Assembly: GCF_004357985.1 (NCBI RefSeq)
Contig: NZ_SMTF01000003.1
Span: 1-64,000, forward strand
Length of the DNA stretch: 64,000 nt
Direction of reading: 5' to 3'
Source: Luteimonas aestuarii
GTDB taxonomy: Bacteria; Pseudomonadota; Gammaproteobacteria; Xanthomonadales; Xanthomonadaceae
Notes under the pieces: model-generated
Seen by the model: only the letters and a program-made list of their open reading frames with translations
What the model was told of the DNA's origin: nothing
Databases searched by the model: none
In this document: piece after piece, positions 9,115 to 18,397 of the stretch
Layout of the letters: each line of letters begins with the position of its first letter
Position numbering within the stretch: the first letter of the stretch is position 1
Position numbers and translations under genes: made by a program

Positions 9115-9975
9115 TCAGAACTTCCCTTCCTGGAAGTCCACGAACGCCTGCATGATTTCCTGCTTGGTGTTCATCACGAACGGGCCATAGCGTGCCACCG
9201 GCTCGCGCAGCGGCCGGCCGGCGACCACGATCACCCGCGCGCCATGCTCGCCGGCCTTGAGCGACAGCAGGTCGCCACCACCCAGCACCGCCATTTCCTG
9301 CGCCGCCAAGGGACGCGCATCGTCACCCTCGCCCAACGCCAGCGCGCCCTCGAACACATATGCGAACGCGTTGTGGCCTTCCGGCAGGGCATGCGACCAC
9401 GCCACGCCCGGCGCGAGCCCGACATCGAGGTACACCGGGTCGGTCGCCGGCTGCGCGACCGGGCCGCGCACGCCATCCACCTCGCCGGCGACCAGCTTCA
9501 CCGTCACGCCCTGCGCAGGCGTCACCACGGGAATCTGCTCCGGTGCGAACTCCTGGTAGCGCGGATCGGTCATCTTGTCCTTCGCGGGAAGGTTCACCCA
9601 CAGCTGGAAACCGCGCATGCGCCCTTCCTCTTGCTCCGGCATCTCGGAATGCACCACGCCGCGACCGGCGGTCATCCACTGCACCCCACCCGACACCAGC
9701 AGGCCCTCGTTGCCGTGGTTGTCCTTGTGCCGGATGCGGCCGTCGAGCATGTACGTCACCGTCTCGAACCCGCGGTGCGGATGGTCGGGGAACCCGGCGA
9801 GGTAGTCCTCGGCCTTGTCGGTGCCGAATTCGTCGAGCAGCAGGAACGGATCGAGGTCGGGCAGCTCGCCGCTGCCGATGACGCGGGTCAGCTTCACGCC
9901 TGCGCCGTCCGACGCAGGCATGCCGCGCACCTTGCGGGCGATACGGGCATGGCGGGTGGGGTCGATGGCACTCAT
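9115..9975 (-). CDS. Pirin family protein (second copy, different subgroup)
   Basis: A 286-residue bicupin of the YhhW/pirin family. FPDHPHRGFETVTYMLDG gives the iron-binding histidines, followed by VQWMTAGRGVVHSEMP and a C-terminal cupin with AFAYVFEGALALGEG. The last residues (MNTKQEIMQAFVDFQEGKF) match the conserved C-terminal helix of this subgroup. It is only distantly similar to the pirin at 6720-7580, so it is not a recent duplicate. The ATG at 9975 has an AGGAG ribosome binding site; a longer reading with a start at 10059 is not supported. Confidence 0.9.
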   Translation of the reverse strand: MSAIDPTRHARIARKVRGMPASDGAGVKLTRVIGSGELPDLDPFLLLDEFGTDKAEDYLAGFPDHPHRGFETVTYMLDGRIRHKDNHGNEGLLVSGGVQWMTAGRGVVHSEMPEQEEGRMRGFQLWVNLPAKDKMTDPRYQEFAPEQIPVVTPAQGVTVKLVAGEVDGVRGPVAQPATDPVYLDVGLAPGVAWSHALPEGHNAFAYVFEGALALGEGDDARPLAAQEMAVLGGGDLLSLKAGEHGARVIVVAGRPLREPVARYGPFVMNTKQEIMQAFVDFQEGKF

Positions 9976-10116
9976 GACACGCTCCTGTCGAGGTCTGCCG
10001 ACCAATATGCCGCCGTTTGCGGTCCACGGAACCTGCATGGATGGAACGATGGTTGCCATGCATGGCCATCCACACCCCGATTGGCAGCGCGTCGGGCGCG
10101 AACCCGGGGCATGCGC

Positions 10117-12273
10117 TCAGCCTGGCCGGCGTGACAGCCGCCAGGCGCGGTGGATGCGCGGATTGCGCGCGAAATCCGGCGGAATGGTGTCGCGGCTGAT
10201 CTCCTCGACCGTGGCGAAGGCCGAAAGCGCGGCCTCGTCCAGCCGGAACCGCCGGAAGTTGTTCGAGAAATACAGCACGCCCCCTGGCGCCAGCCGCGCC
10301 ACCGCCAGCCGCAGCAGTTCCACGTGCGAGCGCTGCACGTCGAAATCGTCGGCACGGGCGGAGTTGGAGAACGTCGGCGGGTCGCAGAACACCAGGTCGT
10401 ATTCGGCGCGCTCGGCCTGCAGCCATTGCATCGCGTCGGCCTGCACCAAGCGATGCTTCGCGCCGCCCATGCCGTTCTCCTGCAGGTTGTCCGCGCACCA
10501 CTGCAGGTAGGTGGCCGACAGATCCACCGTGGTGGTGGTGCGCGCGCCGCCCGCCGCGGCATGCACGCTGGCCGCGCCGGTGTAGCCGAACAGGTTGAGG
10601 AAACGGGTGTCGCGTGCATCCCCGGCGATGCGCAGGCGCAGTGGGCGATGGTCGAGGAACAGGCCGGTATCGAGGTAATCGAACAGGTTCACGCGCAGAC
10701 GCACGTCGCCCTCGCGCACGACCAGCATCTCGCCGCGCTGCTGGAAGCGCCCGTACTTGCTGCCGCCCTTGCCCTTGGCGCGTGTCTTCACCGCGATGCG
10801 CTCGCGCGGCACCTGCAGCGCCTCGGCCGCACCGGCCAACAGGTCGCCGAAACGCCTGCGCGCGATGTCCTCGGGGATATCCGCCGGCGCAGCGTATTCC
10901 TGCACGTGCAGCCAGCGTTCGCGCGCATCGGCCGTGGTGTAGACGTCGACCGCGGCGGCGTATTCGGGGATGTCGGCATCGTAGGCACGGAAGCAGTCGA
11001 CGCCCTCGCGTTCGCGCCAGGCCTTCGATGTGCGCAGTGTCTTGCGCAGGCGGTTGGCGACCATTTGCGCGCCTTCCGAAAGCGCGCGCGGTTCGCTGGA
11101 TGCGCGCCGCGGTACCTGGATGGGGTCGCAGACCAGCAGGGTGCTTTCCAGCGCGCCGTTGAACAGCTGGTAGCTCTTCTTTGCACGCAGCCCGGTCGCA
11201 AAGGCCAGCTCCCTGTCGCCGCACAGCAGGCTCGCCCGCCAGTCGGGCACGGCGCGCTGCAGTGCATCGCCCAGCGCACGATACAGCCCGGGGTCTGCCG
11301 CAAGGCGGGCATCGTAGGGTGGGTTGCAGACCGCCAGGCCGCGCGTACCGGTTTGCGGGGCCAATCCGGTGACATCGCGAATGTCGAAGCGGATCGCATC
11401 CCGCAGCCCTGCCGCCGTCGCGTTCTCGCGCGCGTTGCGGATGGCATGCGGATCAAGGTCGGTACCGTCAAAACATTGCCGCAGTGCGCCGCGTCCGCTG
11501 CGTTCGCGCGATACGGCCTCGTCCAGCAGCGCCTGCCAGTGGTCAGCGTCGAACCCGTGCCAGCGCGAAGGCAATGTGTCGCCATGGCGCATCAGGCCGG
11601 GCGCCACGTCGGCGGCCATCAGCGCACCTTCGATCAGCAGGGTGCCGCTGCCGCACATCGGATCGAGCAGGCCGCCGCCTTCGCGGTACAGCGCAGGCCA
11701 TCCGCCACGCAACAGCATCGCAGCCGCAAGGTTCTCCTTCAGCGGCGCTTCGCCCTGCGCACGTCGCCAGCCACGGCGATGCATCGGGCCGCCCGACAGG
11801 TCGACCGACAAGATCGCACGCCCCTTGCGCACGACCAGGCTGAGCCTGAGGTCGGGGGACTCGACGTCCACGTCCGGGCGCGCACCCGCGTGCTCGCGGA
11901 GCGCATCGACCACCGCATCCTTCACCCGCTGCGCGGCATAGCGGGCATGGGTGATCGCGCTGCCGGAGACATGCGCATCGATCGCCAGCGTCATGGTGGC
12001 ATCGAGCTGCTCATGCCACGGCACCTCGCGTGCACCCGCATACAGCGCATGCTCGTCGGCACAGTCGTATTCGGCGAGCGGCCACAGCACGCGGCTCGCC
12101 AGCCGCGACCACAGCACCGCGCGCTGCGCATCGTGCAGGCTGCCTTCCGCGTTGACGCCCGCGGTGGTGGCCGTGGCGCGCGCGCACCCCAGCGCAAGCA
12201 GCTCGTCTGCCAGCAGGTATTCGAGACCCTTGGCGCAGGAAGCGAAGAACTTCATCGGCATTGGAACGGTCAC
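10117..12273 (-). CDS. rlmL: Bifunctional 23S rRNA methyltransferase RlmKL
   Basis: A 718-residue fusion that methylates G2445 (RlmL half) and G2069 (RlmK half) of 23S rRNA. The N-terminal half has a THUMP domain followed by [14 protein letters not shown] and a [10 protein letters not shown] catalytic motif; the C-terminal half has [19 protein letters not shown] and [11 protein letters not shown]. The length is typical (about 700). The start taken is a GTG whose bases overlap the stop of the neighbouring hydrolase gene (GTGA); an ATG four codons in (12261) is an alternative. Confidence 0.95.
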   Translation of the reverse strand: MTVPMPMKFFASCAKGLEYLLADELLALGCARATATTAGVNAEGSLHDAQRAVLWSRLASRVLWPLAEYDCADEHALYAGAREVPWHEQLDATMTLAIDAHVSGSAITHARYAAQRVKDAVVDALREHAGARPDVDVESPDLRLSLVVRKGRAILSVDLSGGPMHRRGWRRAQGEAPLKENLAAAMLLRGGWPALYREGGGLLDPMCGSGTLLIEGALMAADVAPGLMRHGDTLPSRWHGFDADHWQALLDEAVSRERSGRGALRQCFDGTDLDPHAIRNARENATAAGLRDAIRFDIRDVTGLAPQTGTRGLAVCNPPYDARLAADPGLYRALGDALQRAVPDWRASLLCGDRELAFATGLRAKKSYQLFNGALESTLLVCDPIQVPRRASSEPRALSEGAQMVANRLRKTLRTSKAWREREGVDCFRAYDADIPEYAAAVDVYTTADARERWLHVQEYAAPADIPEDIARRRFGDLLAGAAEALQVPRERIAVKTRAKGKGGSKYGRFQQRGEMLVVREGDVRLRVNLFDYLDTGLFLDHRPLRLRIAGDARDTRFLNLFGYTGAASVHAAAGGARTTTTVDLSATYLQWCADNLQENGMGGAKHRLVQADAMQWLQAERAEYDLVFCDPPTFSNSARADDFDVQRSHVELLRLAVARLAPGGVLYFSNNFRRFRLDEAALSAFATVEEISRDTIPPDFARNPRIHRAWRLSRRPG

Positions 12274-12800
12274 AGCCCCGCCAGCAACCGTGCGAACGCC
12301 TCCGCGGAGGCCTCCACGTGCGACGACAGGCGGTGCGCGTCATCGACCAGCAACAGCGTGGCGTTGCGCGCCGAGGCCCAGTCGACCACCGCGGCGGCAG
12401 GGATCAACTCGTCGTGCCAGCCATGGATGATCGACACCGGCACCTTGGCCGCCTGCAGCGGGGGCGCCTTGCCCATCGCCACCGGCGGCGCCATCAGGAA
12501 CAGCGCCTGGGCCGGCACCTGCAGCGATACCTGCCCGGAGATCCACGCGCCCAGGCTGGAGCCAGCAAGTACGAGCGGTCCGCGTGCCGACGCCGCCTTT
12601 GCAAGCACCGACAGGCGTTCGACGCGTGCGAGCACGTCGCCGAGTTCGCTGACCTCGCGCCGCGCGTCCAGATCGGTGTAGTCGGGCCGTTCATGCGTCC
12701 AGCCAAGGCGTTCGGCCGCATCGGCCAGTGCGGTGACCTTGGTCGCATCCGGCCCGCTCTCGAAGCCGTGCGACAGGATGCAGTGGCCACGCACGCTCAT
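12270..12800 (-). CDS. Alpha/beta hydrolase family protein
   Basis: A 176-residue small alpha/beta hydrolase. [11 protein letters not shown] near the start holds the oxyanion-type loop, [12 protein letters not shown] holds the nucleophile elbow (G-S-S-L-G), [10 protein letters not shown] supplies the acid and DDAHRLS the histidine, so a full Ser-Asp-His triad is visible. The substrate is unknown; the size resembles the YqiA/RBBP9-like group. The gene sits in a chain with MOSC upstream and rlmKL downstream, each joined by a four-base stop/start overlap, so the three are probably translated from one transcript. Confidence 0.85.
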   Translation of the reverse strand: MSVRGHCILSHGFESGPDATKVTALADAAERLGWTHERPDYTDLDARREVSELGDVLARVERLSVLAKAASARGPLVLAGSSLGAWISGQVSLQVPAQALFLMAPPVAMGKAPPLQAAKVPVSIIHGWHDELIPAAAVVDWASARNATLLLVDDAHRLSSHVEASAEAFARLLAGL

Positions 12801-13297
12801 GCCGCGACCCACTCCACCGCATCGCCAAGCCGCAGCGTGCCGCCTTCCAGCACCCGCGCGCACAGCCCGCCCATGCCACGCATGGCGTTGTAGCCGCCTG
12901 CACCCAGTGCCTTCTCCATGCGTGAACACGGATCGCAGTCCCCGGTGCCCTCCAGCAACACGTCTCCGATGCGGAAGCGATGGCCCTTGAGCGCCGCCAG
13001 CGGAATGCCTTCGACCAGCAGGTTGCGCCGCAGCAGGCTTGGCGCCAGCGACGCATGCCCGGACAACGCCGCAATGACCGGCAGGTGCTCGGCCTGGATC
13101 AGGGTGATGCCGCGCTTGCCGCTACCGCCGCCGTAGCGATCGCCGACCAGGCCGGTGCCCGCTTCCACCCCGGCCACATCGACCTCGCGCATCGGCACAT
13201 CCCGCGCCGGACGCAGGCCGATCCAGCGCAGCCGGCCCGCACGTGGGAAGCGTGACATCAAGGCATGCAATTCGCTGCCGGGCGGCGGAAGTCTCAT
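12797..13297 (-). CDS. MOSC domain-containing protein
   Basis: A 166-residue protein with a single MOSC domain, the module found at the C-terminus of molybdenum cofactor sulfurases and in YiiM/YuaD-type proteins. GLVGDRYGG, RGITLIQAEHL, NLLVEG and GTGDCDPCSRME are recognisable; the cysteine-containing last motif is the proposed sulfur-carrying site. Its role is likely in delivering sulfur or protecting against N-hydroxylated bases, but this is family knowledge rather than shown here. The ATG at 13297 gives the best match; the hydrolase gene follows with an ATGA overlap. Confidence 0.87.
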   Translation of the reverse strand: MRLPPPGSELHALMSRFPRAGRLRWIGLRPARDVPMREVDVAGVEAGTGLVGDRYGGGSGKRGITLIQAEHLPVIAALSGHASLAPSLLRRNLLVEGIPLAALKGHRFRIGDVLLEGTGDCDPCSRMEKALGAGGYNAMRGMGGLCARVLEGGTLRLGDAVEWVAA

Positions 13298-13320
13298 CGG
13301 TGCAATGCTAGCATCGGCGC

Positions 13321-13896
13321 ATGTCGCCGCCGCCCTCGTCCCCGCTCCGTCTCTACATCGACAGGCTCCCCTACGCATCGCGGCTGGCACCCCGCGACAT
13401 CGGCGACATCGACCTCGTGGTTATCCACTGCACCGAGCTTCCCGACATCGAAACCGCGCGCGCCTACGGCGAACGCGTGCTGTATGCCGGCTCGGGCACG
13501 GGCAACAGCGGCCACTGGTACATCGACCGCAACGGCAGTGCACTGGAGTACGTGCCCGCCGACCGCATCGCCCACCATGTCCGCGGCTACAACACCCGCT
13601 CGATCGGTATCGAGCTGGTCAACCGTGGCCGCTTCCCGGACTGGCTGGATTCGCGCCGGCAGCAGATGCAGGAGCCTTACCCCACCGCGCAAGTGGACGC
13701 CCTGATCGCGCTGCTGGCGAAGCTGCGCCGCGAGCTGCCCGCGCTGCGCTTCATCGCCGGCCACGAAGACCTGGACAAGGAACAGGTGCCAGCCAGCGAC
13801 GACCCGGCCGTCATGGTGCCGCGCAAGCGCGACCCGGGCCCGCTGTTCCCGTGGCCCCGGGTGGTCGAAGCCTGCGGGCTGCAACGCATTCCGTAG
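13321..13896 (+). CDS. N-acetylmuramoyl-L-alanine amidase (amidase_2 type)
   Basis: A 191-residue zinc amidase of the AmpD/PGRP fold. The first zinc ligand is in DLVVIHCTE, the second in AGHEDLD, and GHWYIDRNGSALEYVP and NTRSIGIELVNRG are the usual central strands. There is no signal peptide, so like AmpD it should act in the cytoplasm on recycled muropeptides, or be exported without a Sec signal. It is divergent from the MOSC gene, with only about 20 bases between the two starts, so the promoters must overlap the genes. Confidence 0.87.
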   Translation: MSPPPSSPLRLYIDRLPYASRLAPRDIGDIDLVVIHCTELPDIETARAYGERVLYAGSGTGNSGHWYIDRNGSALEYVPADRIAHHVRGYNTRSIGIELVNRGRFPDWLDSRRQQMQEPYPTAQVDALIALLAKLRRELPALRFIAGHEDLDKEQVPASDDPAVMVPRKRDPGPLFPWPRVVEACGLQRIP

Positions 13897-14062
13897 TCGC
13901 GTCTGCCCTGCCATCGGCGCCCACCGGGGTATGGGGCTAACGTCGGACAAACCTAGCCGCTGTTCCGTGCTAGCCTGCTCCACGCATGACCAGCGGCGGG
14001 AGTACCGCAGGCGGCACCCGGTTTTCCATGCCGCGGATGTGTCAACGACAGGAGGTTGTGAC

Positions 14063-14728
14063 ATGCCACACGAATCCCATGAAAGCTTGAACCATTGCCT
14101 TGGTGCTGATCGTATTGACAGTCACCTGCAGGGCTCCCGCAAAGCTGGGGGCTCCGCGAACCGGTTGATCGCAACAGCAATATTGATCCTGGCCCTCCTG
14201 GCCAGTGGCTGTGCCCAATCCACGCCTCAGCAAGTAGCGATTGTCAAGCAATCGCATGATGCAATCGAGGTGGCTCCCACCGCTGAATCAGGCGAGGCAC
14301 TGAAGCTGCCAGTCGCCAACTCCGACTTCACGGGAAACTGGTCGGTTGAATGGTGCGACAAGACGAATCCCGAACTCGACTGCGGAGGGTTCTCGGTCAC
14401 GCTCGTTCAGAAAGGTGCGCGGATATGCGGCGACTATGGTGGTGCTCTGGTAAACATGAGGCAAGTCGATGAAGGTGAGATAGTCGGCACCATCGTCGGC
14501 AATATCGCGATATTGGCCGTCGGAAGCATGCGAAACAACATGATCGCATTGGTGCGCGCGGAATTGCACGGAGGCGATCTCCACTGGGAGGAAGTTGACG
14601 CCATCAAGAAGGGCGGAACCGATATTGCCATCATCGCGACAAATGATGTGCTTGCGCCGACCCCGACAAAGAGAGAAGACTCGCCACGCAGTTGCAACGC
14701 ACTAGTCAGTTCTTTGCAGGAGGGGTGA
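14063..14728 (+). CDS. Putative lipoprotein, candidate immunity protein for the next gene
   Basis: A 221-residue protein of no family I recognise. A hydrophobic stretch (residues 35-49) ends in a lipobox-like LLASGC with Cys50, but it is preceded by an unusually long polar N-terminus of 34 residues. The rest (FTGNWSVEWCDK, LDCGGFSVTLVQ) looks like a small beta-sheet domain with several cysteines. The ATG at 14063 has a strong AGGAGG ribosome binding site. Base composition is lower in GC than the neighbours, shared with the following lysozyme gene, which starts one base after this stop. Position and envelope location suggest it protects the cell from that lysozyme; this is inference. Confidence 0.7.
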   Translation: MPHESHESLNHCLGADRIDSHLQGSRKAGGSANRLIATAILILALLASGCAQSTPQQVAIVKQSHDAIEVAPTAESGEALKLPVANSDFTGNWSVEWCDKTNPELDCGGFSVTLVQKGARICGDYGGALVNMRQVDEGEIVGTIVGNIAILAVGSMRNNMIALVRAELHGGDLHWEEVDAIKKGGTDIAIIATNDVLAPTPTKREDSPRSCNALVSSLQEG

Positions 14729-14729
14729 C

Positions 14730-15956
14730 ATGGATTACAGGGAACTCGACCAACAAGAATATGACCGCAAGTTGCGCATGGTGATCGTGGGCACTGAAGG
14801 CCTTCATCCGCATGTTCAAAACGTTGGCGATAATCGTGCAACTATTGGTTGGGGCTATACACTCAACAGGAATAATAACGTCGAAATTTGGCGAAATTCA
14901 GGGATTGAACTGACTGATCAGCAATGGGCGACGCTGAGACGGGTAGACGCAGAACTTACAAATGCGGGAAAAACTCGCGTCGGGTTGACCTTCACCCGCG
15001 AACTAGACGAAGCCGAAGCTGACAGGCTGTATAGAGCCTCGGTACGGGAATACGAAGGCCCGGCCATTGCCGCCGATATGCCAATGTCCGACGAACGAAT
15101 TGCGATGGTTTCGGTTACTTACAACCGCGGCATCGGCGCCATGCAGAACCACCCAATCAATGATGCCATTGCCGACGGCGATCGTGCGGAATCCTGGTAT
15201 CAGATGCGGTACAACTGCTGGGGAAGCCGGCAAGACATGGAAGGAGGGCTTCGAAAGCGTCGCTTCGCAGAATCGGAAGCCTTCGGTCTTTATGATGATC
15301 GCAACAATGTCTCCGTCGAGGAAGCTGCGAACGTCTACAGCATGTACCGATCGAATCGCACGGAAATACACCGCGTGGAAGGTCGCTTTGGCGTTACCAT
15401 CGACGGAGTTGAAGCTCGCCCGAACCGCGTTGCGCATGCCAATCGAGATTATCCGGCGATAGTCGACGAGTATGGACCTGTCCGGACTCTTTCCGAATCC
15501 TTGGAACCTGCACGCACGGTGCTGCTTGAGCACCTTCGCACTCGATACCCGGAGCAGGCGGATGATTTCACCGTGGAACGTTTCGATTCCGGGCTGATCG
15601 ACCTGAACCGGCACCCGGTTCAAGAAAATCCAGATCAGGAGCGAGAACAACACCAACCTCACCCGCAGCATCACGCGCCATTCCCCGAAGGTTATCCTCC
15701 GGACCACCAAGGCATGAATCACCCCCCTCCCGGTCCGTTCAACGACCCAACTCTGGACCGCTATTACGCCGCCGTCATAGCCGGCGACAGCGACCTGGCC
15801 GACCGTCTCGCGATCGAGTTCGCCAACTCCCAGGAGGGACGGGAAATGGCGCGGATGGGCGATGAGTTGTTCGCCCAGCAACAGATGCAAGAGCAGCGGC
15901 AACTGGAAGAACGGCAGATGGCACAGGCGCCGCAGGGGCCCGCCATGATGCGATAG
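14730..15956 (+). CDS. GH24-type lysozyme-like protein with Gln-rich tail, candidate exported effector
   Basis: A 408-residue protein. Residues 15-200 resemble phage T4-type lysozyme: catalytic Glu23 in GTEGLHPH, T38-IGWGYT, then SVTYNRGIGAM (compare the FNVGIGAF of phage enzymes) and GLRKRRFAESEAF (compare LVRRREAE). The Asp between Glu and Thr is not at the usual spacing. After a middle part of unknown type, residues 300-345 are rich in His and Pro, and the end (QQQMQEQRQLEERQMAQ) is Gln-rich. There is no signal peptide. A Gln-rich C-terminus on a peptidoglycan hydrolase beside a lipoprotein is how xanthomonad type IV secretion effectors look, but the canonical XVIPCD motifs are not evident. 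GC is lower than around it. Confidence 0.7.
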   Translation: MDYRELDQQEYDRKLRMVIVGTEGLHPHVQNVGDNRATIGWGYTLNRNNNVEIWRNSGIELTDQQWATLRRVDAELTNAGKTRVGLTFTRELDEAEADRLYRASVREYEGPAIAADMPMSDERIAMVSVTYNRGIGAMQNHPINDAIADGDRAESWYQMRYNCWGSRQDMEGGLRKRRFAESEAFGLYDDRNNVSVEEAANVYSMYRSNRTEIHRVEGRFGVTIDGVEARPNRVAHANRDYPAIVDEYGPVRTLSESLEPARTVLLEHLRTRYPEQADDFTVERFDSGLIDLNRHPVQENPDQEREQHQPHPQHHAPFPEGYPPDHQGMNHPPPGPFNDPTLDRYYAAVIAGDSDLADRLAIEFANSQEGREMARMGDELFAQQQMQEQRQLEERQMAQAPQGPAMMR

Positions 15957-15990
15957 ACCAGAGCACAGACAGCAGGCCAGGGAGGCCCCC

Positions 15991-16557
15991 ATGGACAGTC
16001 GCTATCACAACTCCGGCACCGCCCTGCCGATGGACGCCGTCAAGGCGTTGCTGATGCTGCGCTCGGAAATGGCCCAGCGTGAGACCCGCATGAGCACCTC
16101 TTTCAACGAGCAGGTGCAATCGTTGCGGCAGGAAGTGAACCAGTTCCGCCAGGACGTGACCGGCATCGTCAACGGCGCCGGTGCGCGGATCGCCCACGAT
16201 GCCCGTGCAGCAGTGACCCCGGTGGCGGCGGAATATGGCCGTGCTGTTTCGGCCACTTCCGCACACCTGCAAGGCGCCAGCCGGACCGTGTGGCTGTGGT
16301 TTGGCGCTGCCGCCTCGATCCTGGTATTGGTACTCCTCGTCGGCTGGGCGGTGCTGGGCTACTACCGCCGGGAGTTGGCCGCTGTCCAGCAGACACTGAA
16401 CCGGTACGAGGACGCGGTACCGGTGGTACGGGCCTACGTCGCCTCAGATGCGGTGCTGTGTGGAGAGCGCATCTGCGTCAATGTCGATCCCAACGGACAA
16501 CGGACGGGCGACCAACACCAGTACAGGGAGGCGAAACCGCGGCCAGATCCCCCCTGA
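15991..16557 (+). CDS. Membrane-anchored coiled-coil protein, mobilisation ('relaxation') protein-like
   Basis: A 188-residue protein. Residues 20-60 (LRSEMAQRETRMS to QSLRQEVNQFRQD) form a probable coiled coil, followed by an Ala-rich stretch, a single membrane helix near residues 100-122 (WFGAAASILVLVLLVGWAVL), a second short helical region and a conserved-looking end (RAYVASDAVLCGERICVNVD). It resembles small proteins annotated as relaxation proteins near conjugation genes in this bacterial family; that match is from memory and not proven. It follows the lysozyme-like gene by 34 bases and has GGGAGG upstream of its ATG, so it is likely part of the same unit. Confidence 0.6.
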   Translation: MDSRYHNSGTALPMDAVKALLMLRSEMAQRETRMSTSFNEQVQSLRQEVNQFRQDVTGIVNGAGARIAHDARAAVTPVAAEYGRAVSATSAHLQGASRTVWLWFGAAASILVLVLLVGWAVLGYYRRELAAVQQTLNRYEDAVPVVRAYVASDAVLCGERICVNVDPNGQRTGDQHQYREAKPRPDPP

Positions 16558-16625
16558 AGGCATCAAGCGGGCTGCCGAGGCTAAACTTGGCGACCCTACT
16601 GCCGTGTCCCGGATCTCGCCGGCCC

Positions 16626-17519
16626 ATGACCTCCCCTGTCTCCGAACTGATCGAACTGCTGTCGCTGGAACGGCTGGAAGAGAATCTCTTCCGCGGCCAG
16701 AGCCGCGACATCGGCACGAAGTACGTGTTCGGTGGGCAAGTCCTTGGGCAGGCGCTCTCGGCAGCGCAGGCAACATTGGCCGAGCCGCGCGCCGCGCACT
16801 CGCTGCATGCGTACTTCCTGCGTGCCGGCGACATCAACCACCCCATCATCTACGACGTGGACCGCACCCGCGACGGCGGCAGCTTCTCGGTGCGCCGGGT
16901 CAGTGCGATCCAGCACGGCAAGGTGATCTTCTTCTGCGCGGCCTCGTTCCAGTCTGAAGAAGCCGGCGCAGAGCACCAGCTGTCGATGCCGGAAGTGCCT
17001 CGCCCCGACGACATCGAGCCCGCGCCTGCCATCCCGCCCGAACGCCTCGCGCAGTTGCCGACCAAGGTGCAGCGCTGGCTGGACCGGATGGGCCCGTTCG
17101 AATTCCGCCACGTCTATCCGCGCGACGAGCTCAACCCGCCCAAGCGCCCGCCCTACCAGCAGGTCTGGTTCCGGCTGGCCTCGAAGGTGGGCGACGCGCC
17201 CGAGCTGCATCGCGCCTTGCTGGCGTATGCGTCCGACTTCCACCTGCTGGGCACCGCCACCTTCCCGCACGGCATCAGCTACTACCAGCCCAACGTGCAG
17301 ATGGCCTCGCTCGACCACGCACTGTGGTTCCATCGCCCGTTCCGCGCCGACGACTGGCTGCTGTACACCATCGACAGCCCCAGCGCGCAGGGTGCGCGCG
17401 GGCTGGCACGCGGCCTAGTGTACGACCTGCAGGGCCGGCTGGTGGCCAGCACGGCGCAGGAAGGCATGATCCGCGTGGTCGCCGATGCGGCCAGCGCCGC
17501 ACAGGTCCCGGTGGCCTGA
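16626..17519 (+). CDS. tesB: Acyl-CoA thioesterase II
   Basis: Hydrolyses acyl-CoA to free fatty acid and CoA. The 297-residue protein has a double hot-dog fold: ENLFRGQSRDIGTKYVFGGQ at the start, HAYFLRAGD, and in the second half YASDFHLLGTATFPHG, MASLDHALWFHRPFR and ARGLVYDLQGRLVAS, matching E. coli TesB throughout, including the DHALWFH region with the catalytic Asp. The ATG at 16626 was preferred to the much earlier start at 16290, which runs through the upstream gene in another frame. The next gene starts two bases after the stop. Confidence 0.95.
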   Translation: MTSPVSELIELLSLERLEENLFRGQSRDIGTKYVFGGQVLGQALSAAQATLAEPRAAHSLHAYFLRAGDINHPIIYDVDRTRDGGSFSVRRVSAIQHGKVIFFCAASFQSEEAGAEHQLSMPEVPRPDDIEPAPAIPPERLAQLPTKVQRWLDRMGPFEFRHVYPRDELNPPKRPPYQQVWFRLASKVGDAPELHRALLAYASDFHLLGTATFPHGISYYQPNVQMASLDHALWFHRPFRADDWLLYTIDSPSAQGARGLARGLVYDLQGRLVASTAQEGMIRVVADAASAAQVPVA

Positions 17520-17520
17520 C

Positions 17521-18342
17521 ATGCGCAAGGTCTTCAGCAGCGCGCGCATCGAGAACGCGGAAGCCGTGGCCCGCATGCTGCGGGCCGAGGGCATCGAGGT
17601 GCGGATCGAGCATGGCAATACCTTCCGTCGCGCCATTCGCGGCAACTTCAGCTATCGCGCCGGCGCCGAACAAGGCCCCAGGCCGACCGTCTGGGTGATC
17701 CGGTCAGACGACCAGCCGCGCGCGCGCCAACTGCTGCGCGACGCCGGGTTGCTGGATGCGGCAAGCACGGTTCCCAACACCTTCCTCGCCAGCACGCCGC
17801 ACACGGCGCGTGACGTGCGCGGCGACGAGATGGCCAAGCGCCGCACCGCGCGTTTCCGCTATGGCCTGCTGATCGTGATCGCGGTCTTTGCCGCGGCCAT
17901 CGTGTTCAGGCCCGCACCGGAGGGCCCGCCACCCGGGATCCGGGTCGGCACGCCGGTGGCCGGCCCCATCGATCCGTCGCTCGACCAGATCGAGACCGCG
18001 GCCCGCGCCATTTTCATGATCGCCGTCCCGCCGGCGCTGGCCGTCGCCGTGGCGCGCCAGGAAGCCGAGAGCCGCGGCGTCGATCAGGCCTGCCTGAGCA
18101 TCGAAGGCCGCGATCCGCCGGAGCAGACGCTGGCGATGGCGCGCGCGGCGGGCTTCGACCTGCTGCCCCGGTCCGCCTGCGATGGCGAGTCGCTGCGCGT
18201 GGAGGTCTACCTGTGGCGCACCGACGGCTCCGGCGGCGGCCAGGTCACGTGGTCCGTGGCCGAGGGCCGCACCGAGGCCCGGGGGCGCAGCGCCACCGCG
18301 CAGCGCGTGGATGACGACTGGCACGTGGGCGAACCGCGCTAA
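17521..18342 (+). CDS. DUF2007-like membrane protein ('pathogenicity-like' family)
   Basis: A 273-residue protein. The first 80 residues (MRKVFSSARIENAEAVARML, then GIEVRIEHG and VWVIRSDDQPRARQLLRDAG) resemble the DUF2007 putative signal-transducing domain, a ferredoxin-like fold. A single membrane helix follows near residues 115-132 (YGLLIVIAVFAAAIVF) and then about 135 residues that would be periplasmic, with two cysteines. Xanthomonad relatives are annotated as pathogenicity-like proteins without a known mechanism. It begins one base after the tesB stop region, so it is probably co-transcribed with tesB. Confidence 0.75.
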   Translation: MRKVFSSARIENAEAVARMLRAEGIEVRIEHGNTFRRAIRGNFSYRAGAEQGPRPTVWVIRSDDQPRARQLLRDAGLLDAASTVPNTFLASTPHTARDVRGDEMAKRRTARFRYGLLIVIAVFAAAIVFRPAPEGPPPGIRVGTPVAGPIDPSLDQIETAARAIFMIAVPPALAVAVARQEAESRGVDQACLSIEGRDPPEQTLAMARAAGFDLLPRSACDGESLRVEVYLWRTDGSGGGQVTWSVAEGRTEARGRSATAQRVDDDWHVGEPR

Positions 18343-18397
18343 GGTCACATCCTGCCGCCTGTCCCGTCACGGATGCATCCGCCCCCACAGCGACCGC

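Noticed and set aside
6720..9975. The two pirin genes as a recent duplication
   Set aside because: They differ in motif context and C-terminal helices and are on opposite strands, so they are separate subgroups.
10150..12681. Open frame of 843 codons on the plus strand opposite rlmKL
   Set aside because: Shadow of the rlmKL and hydrolase genes, which have clear motifs on the minus strand.
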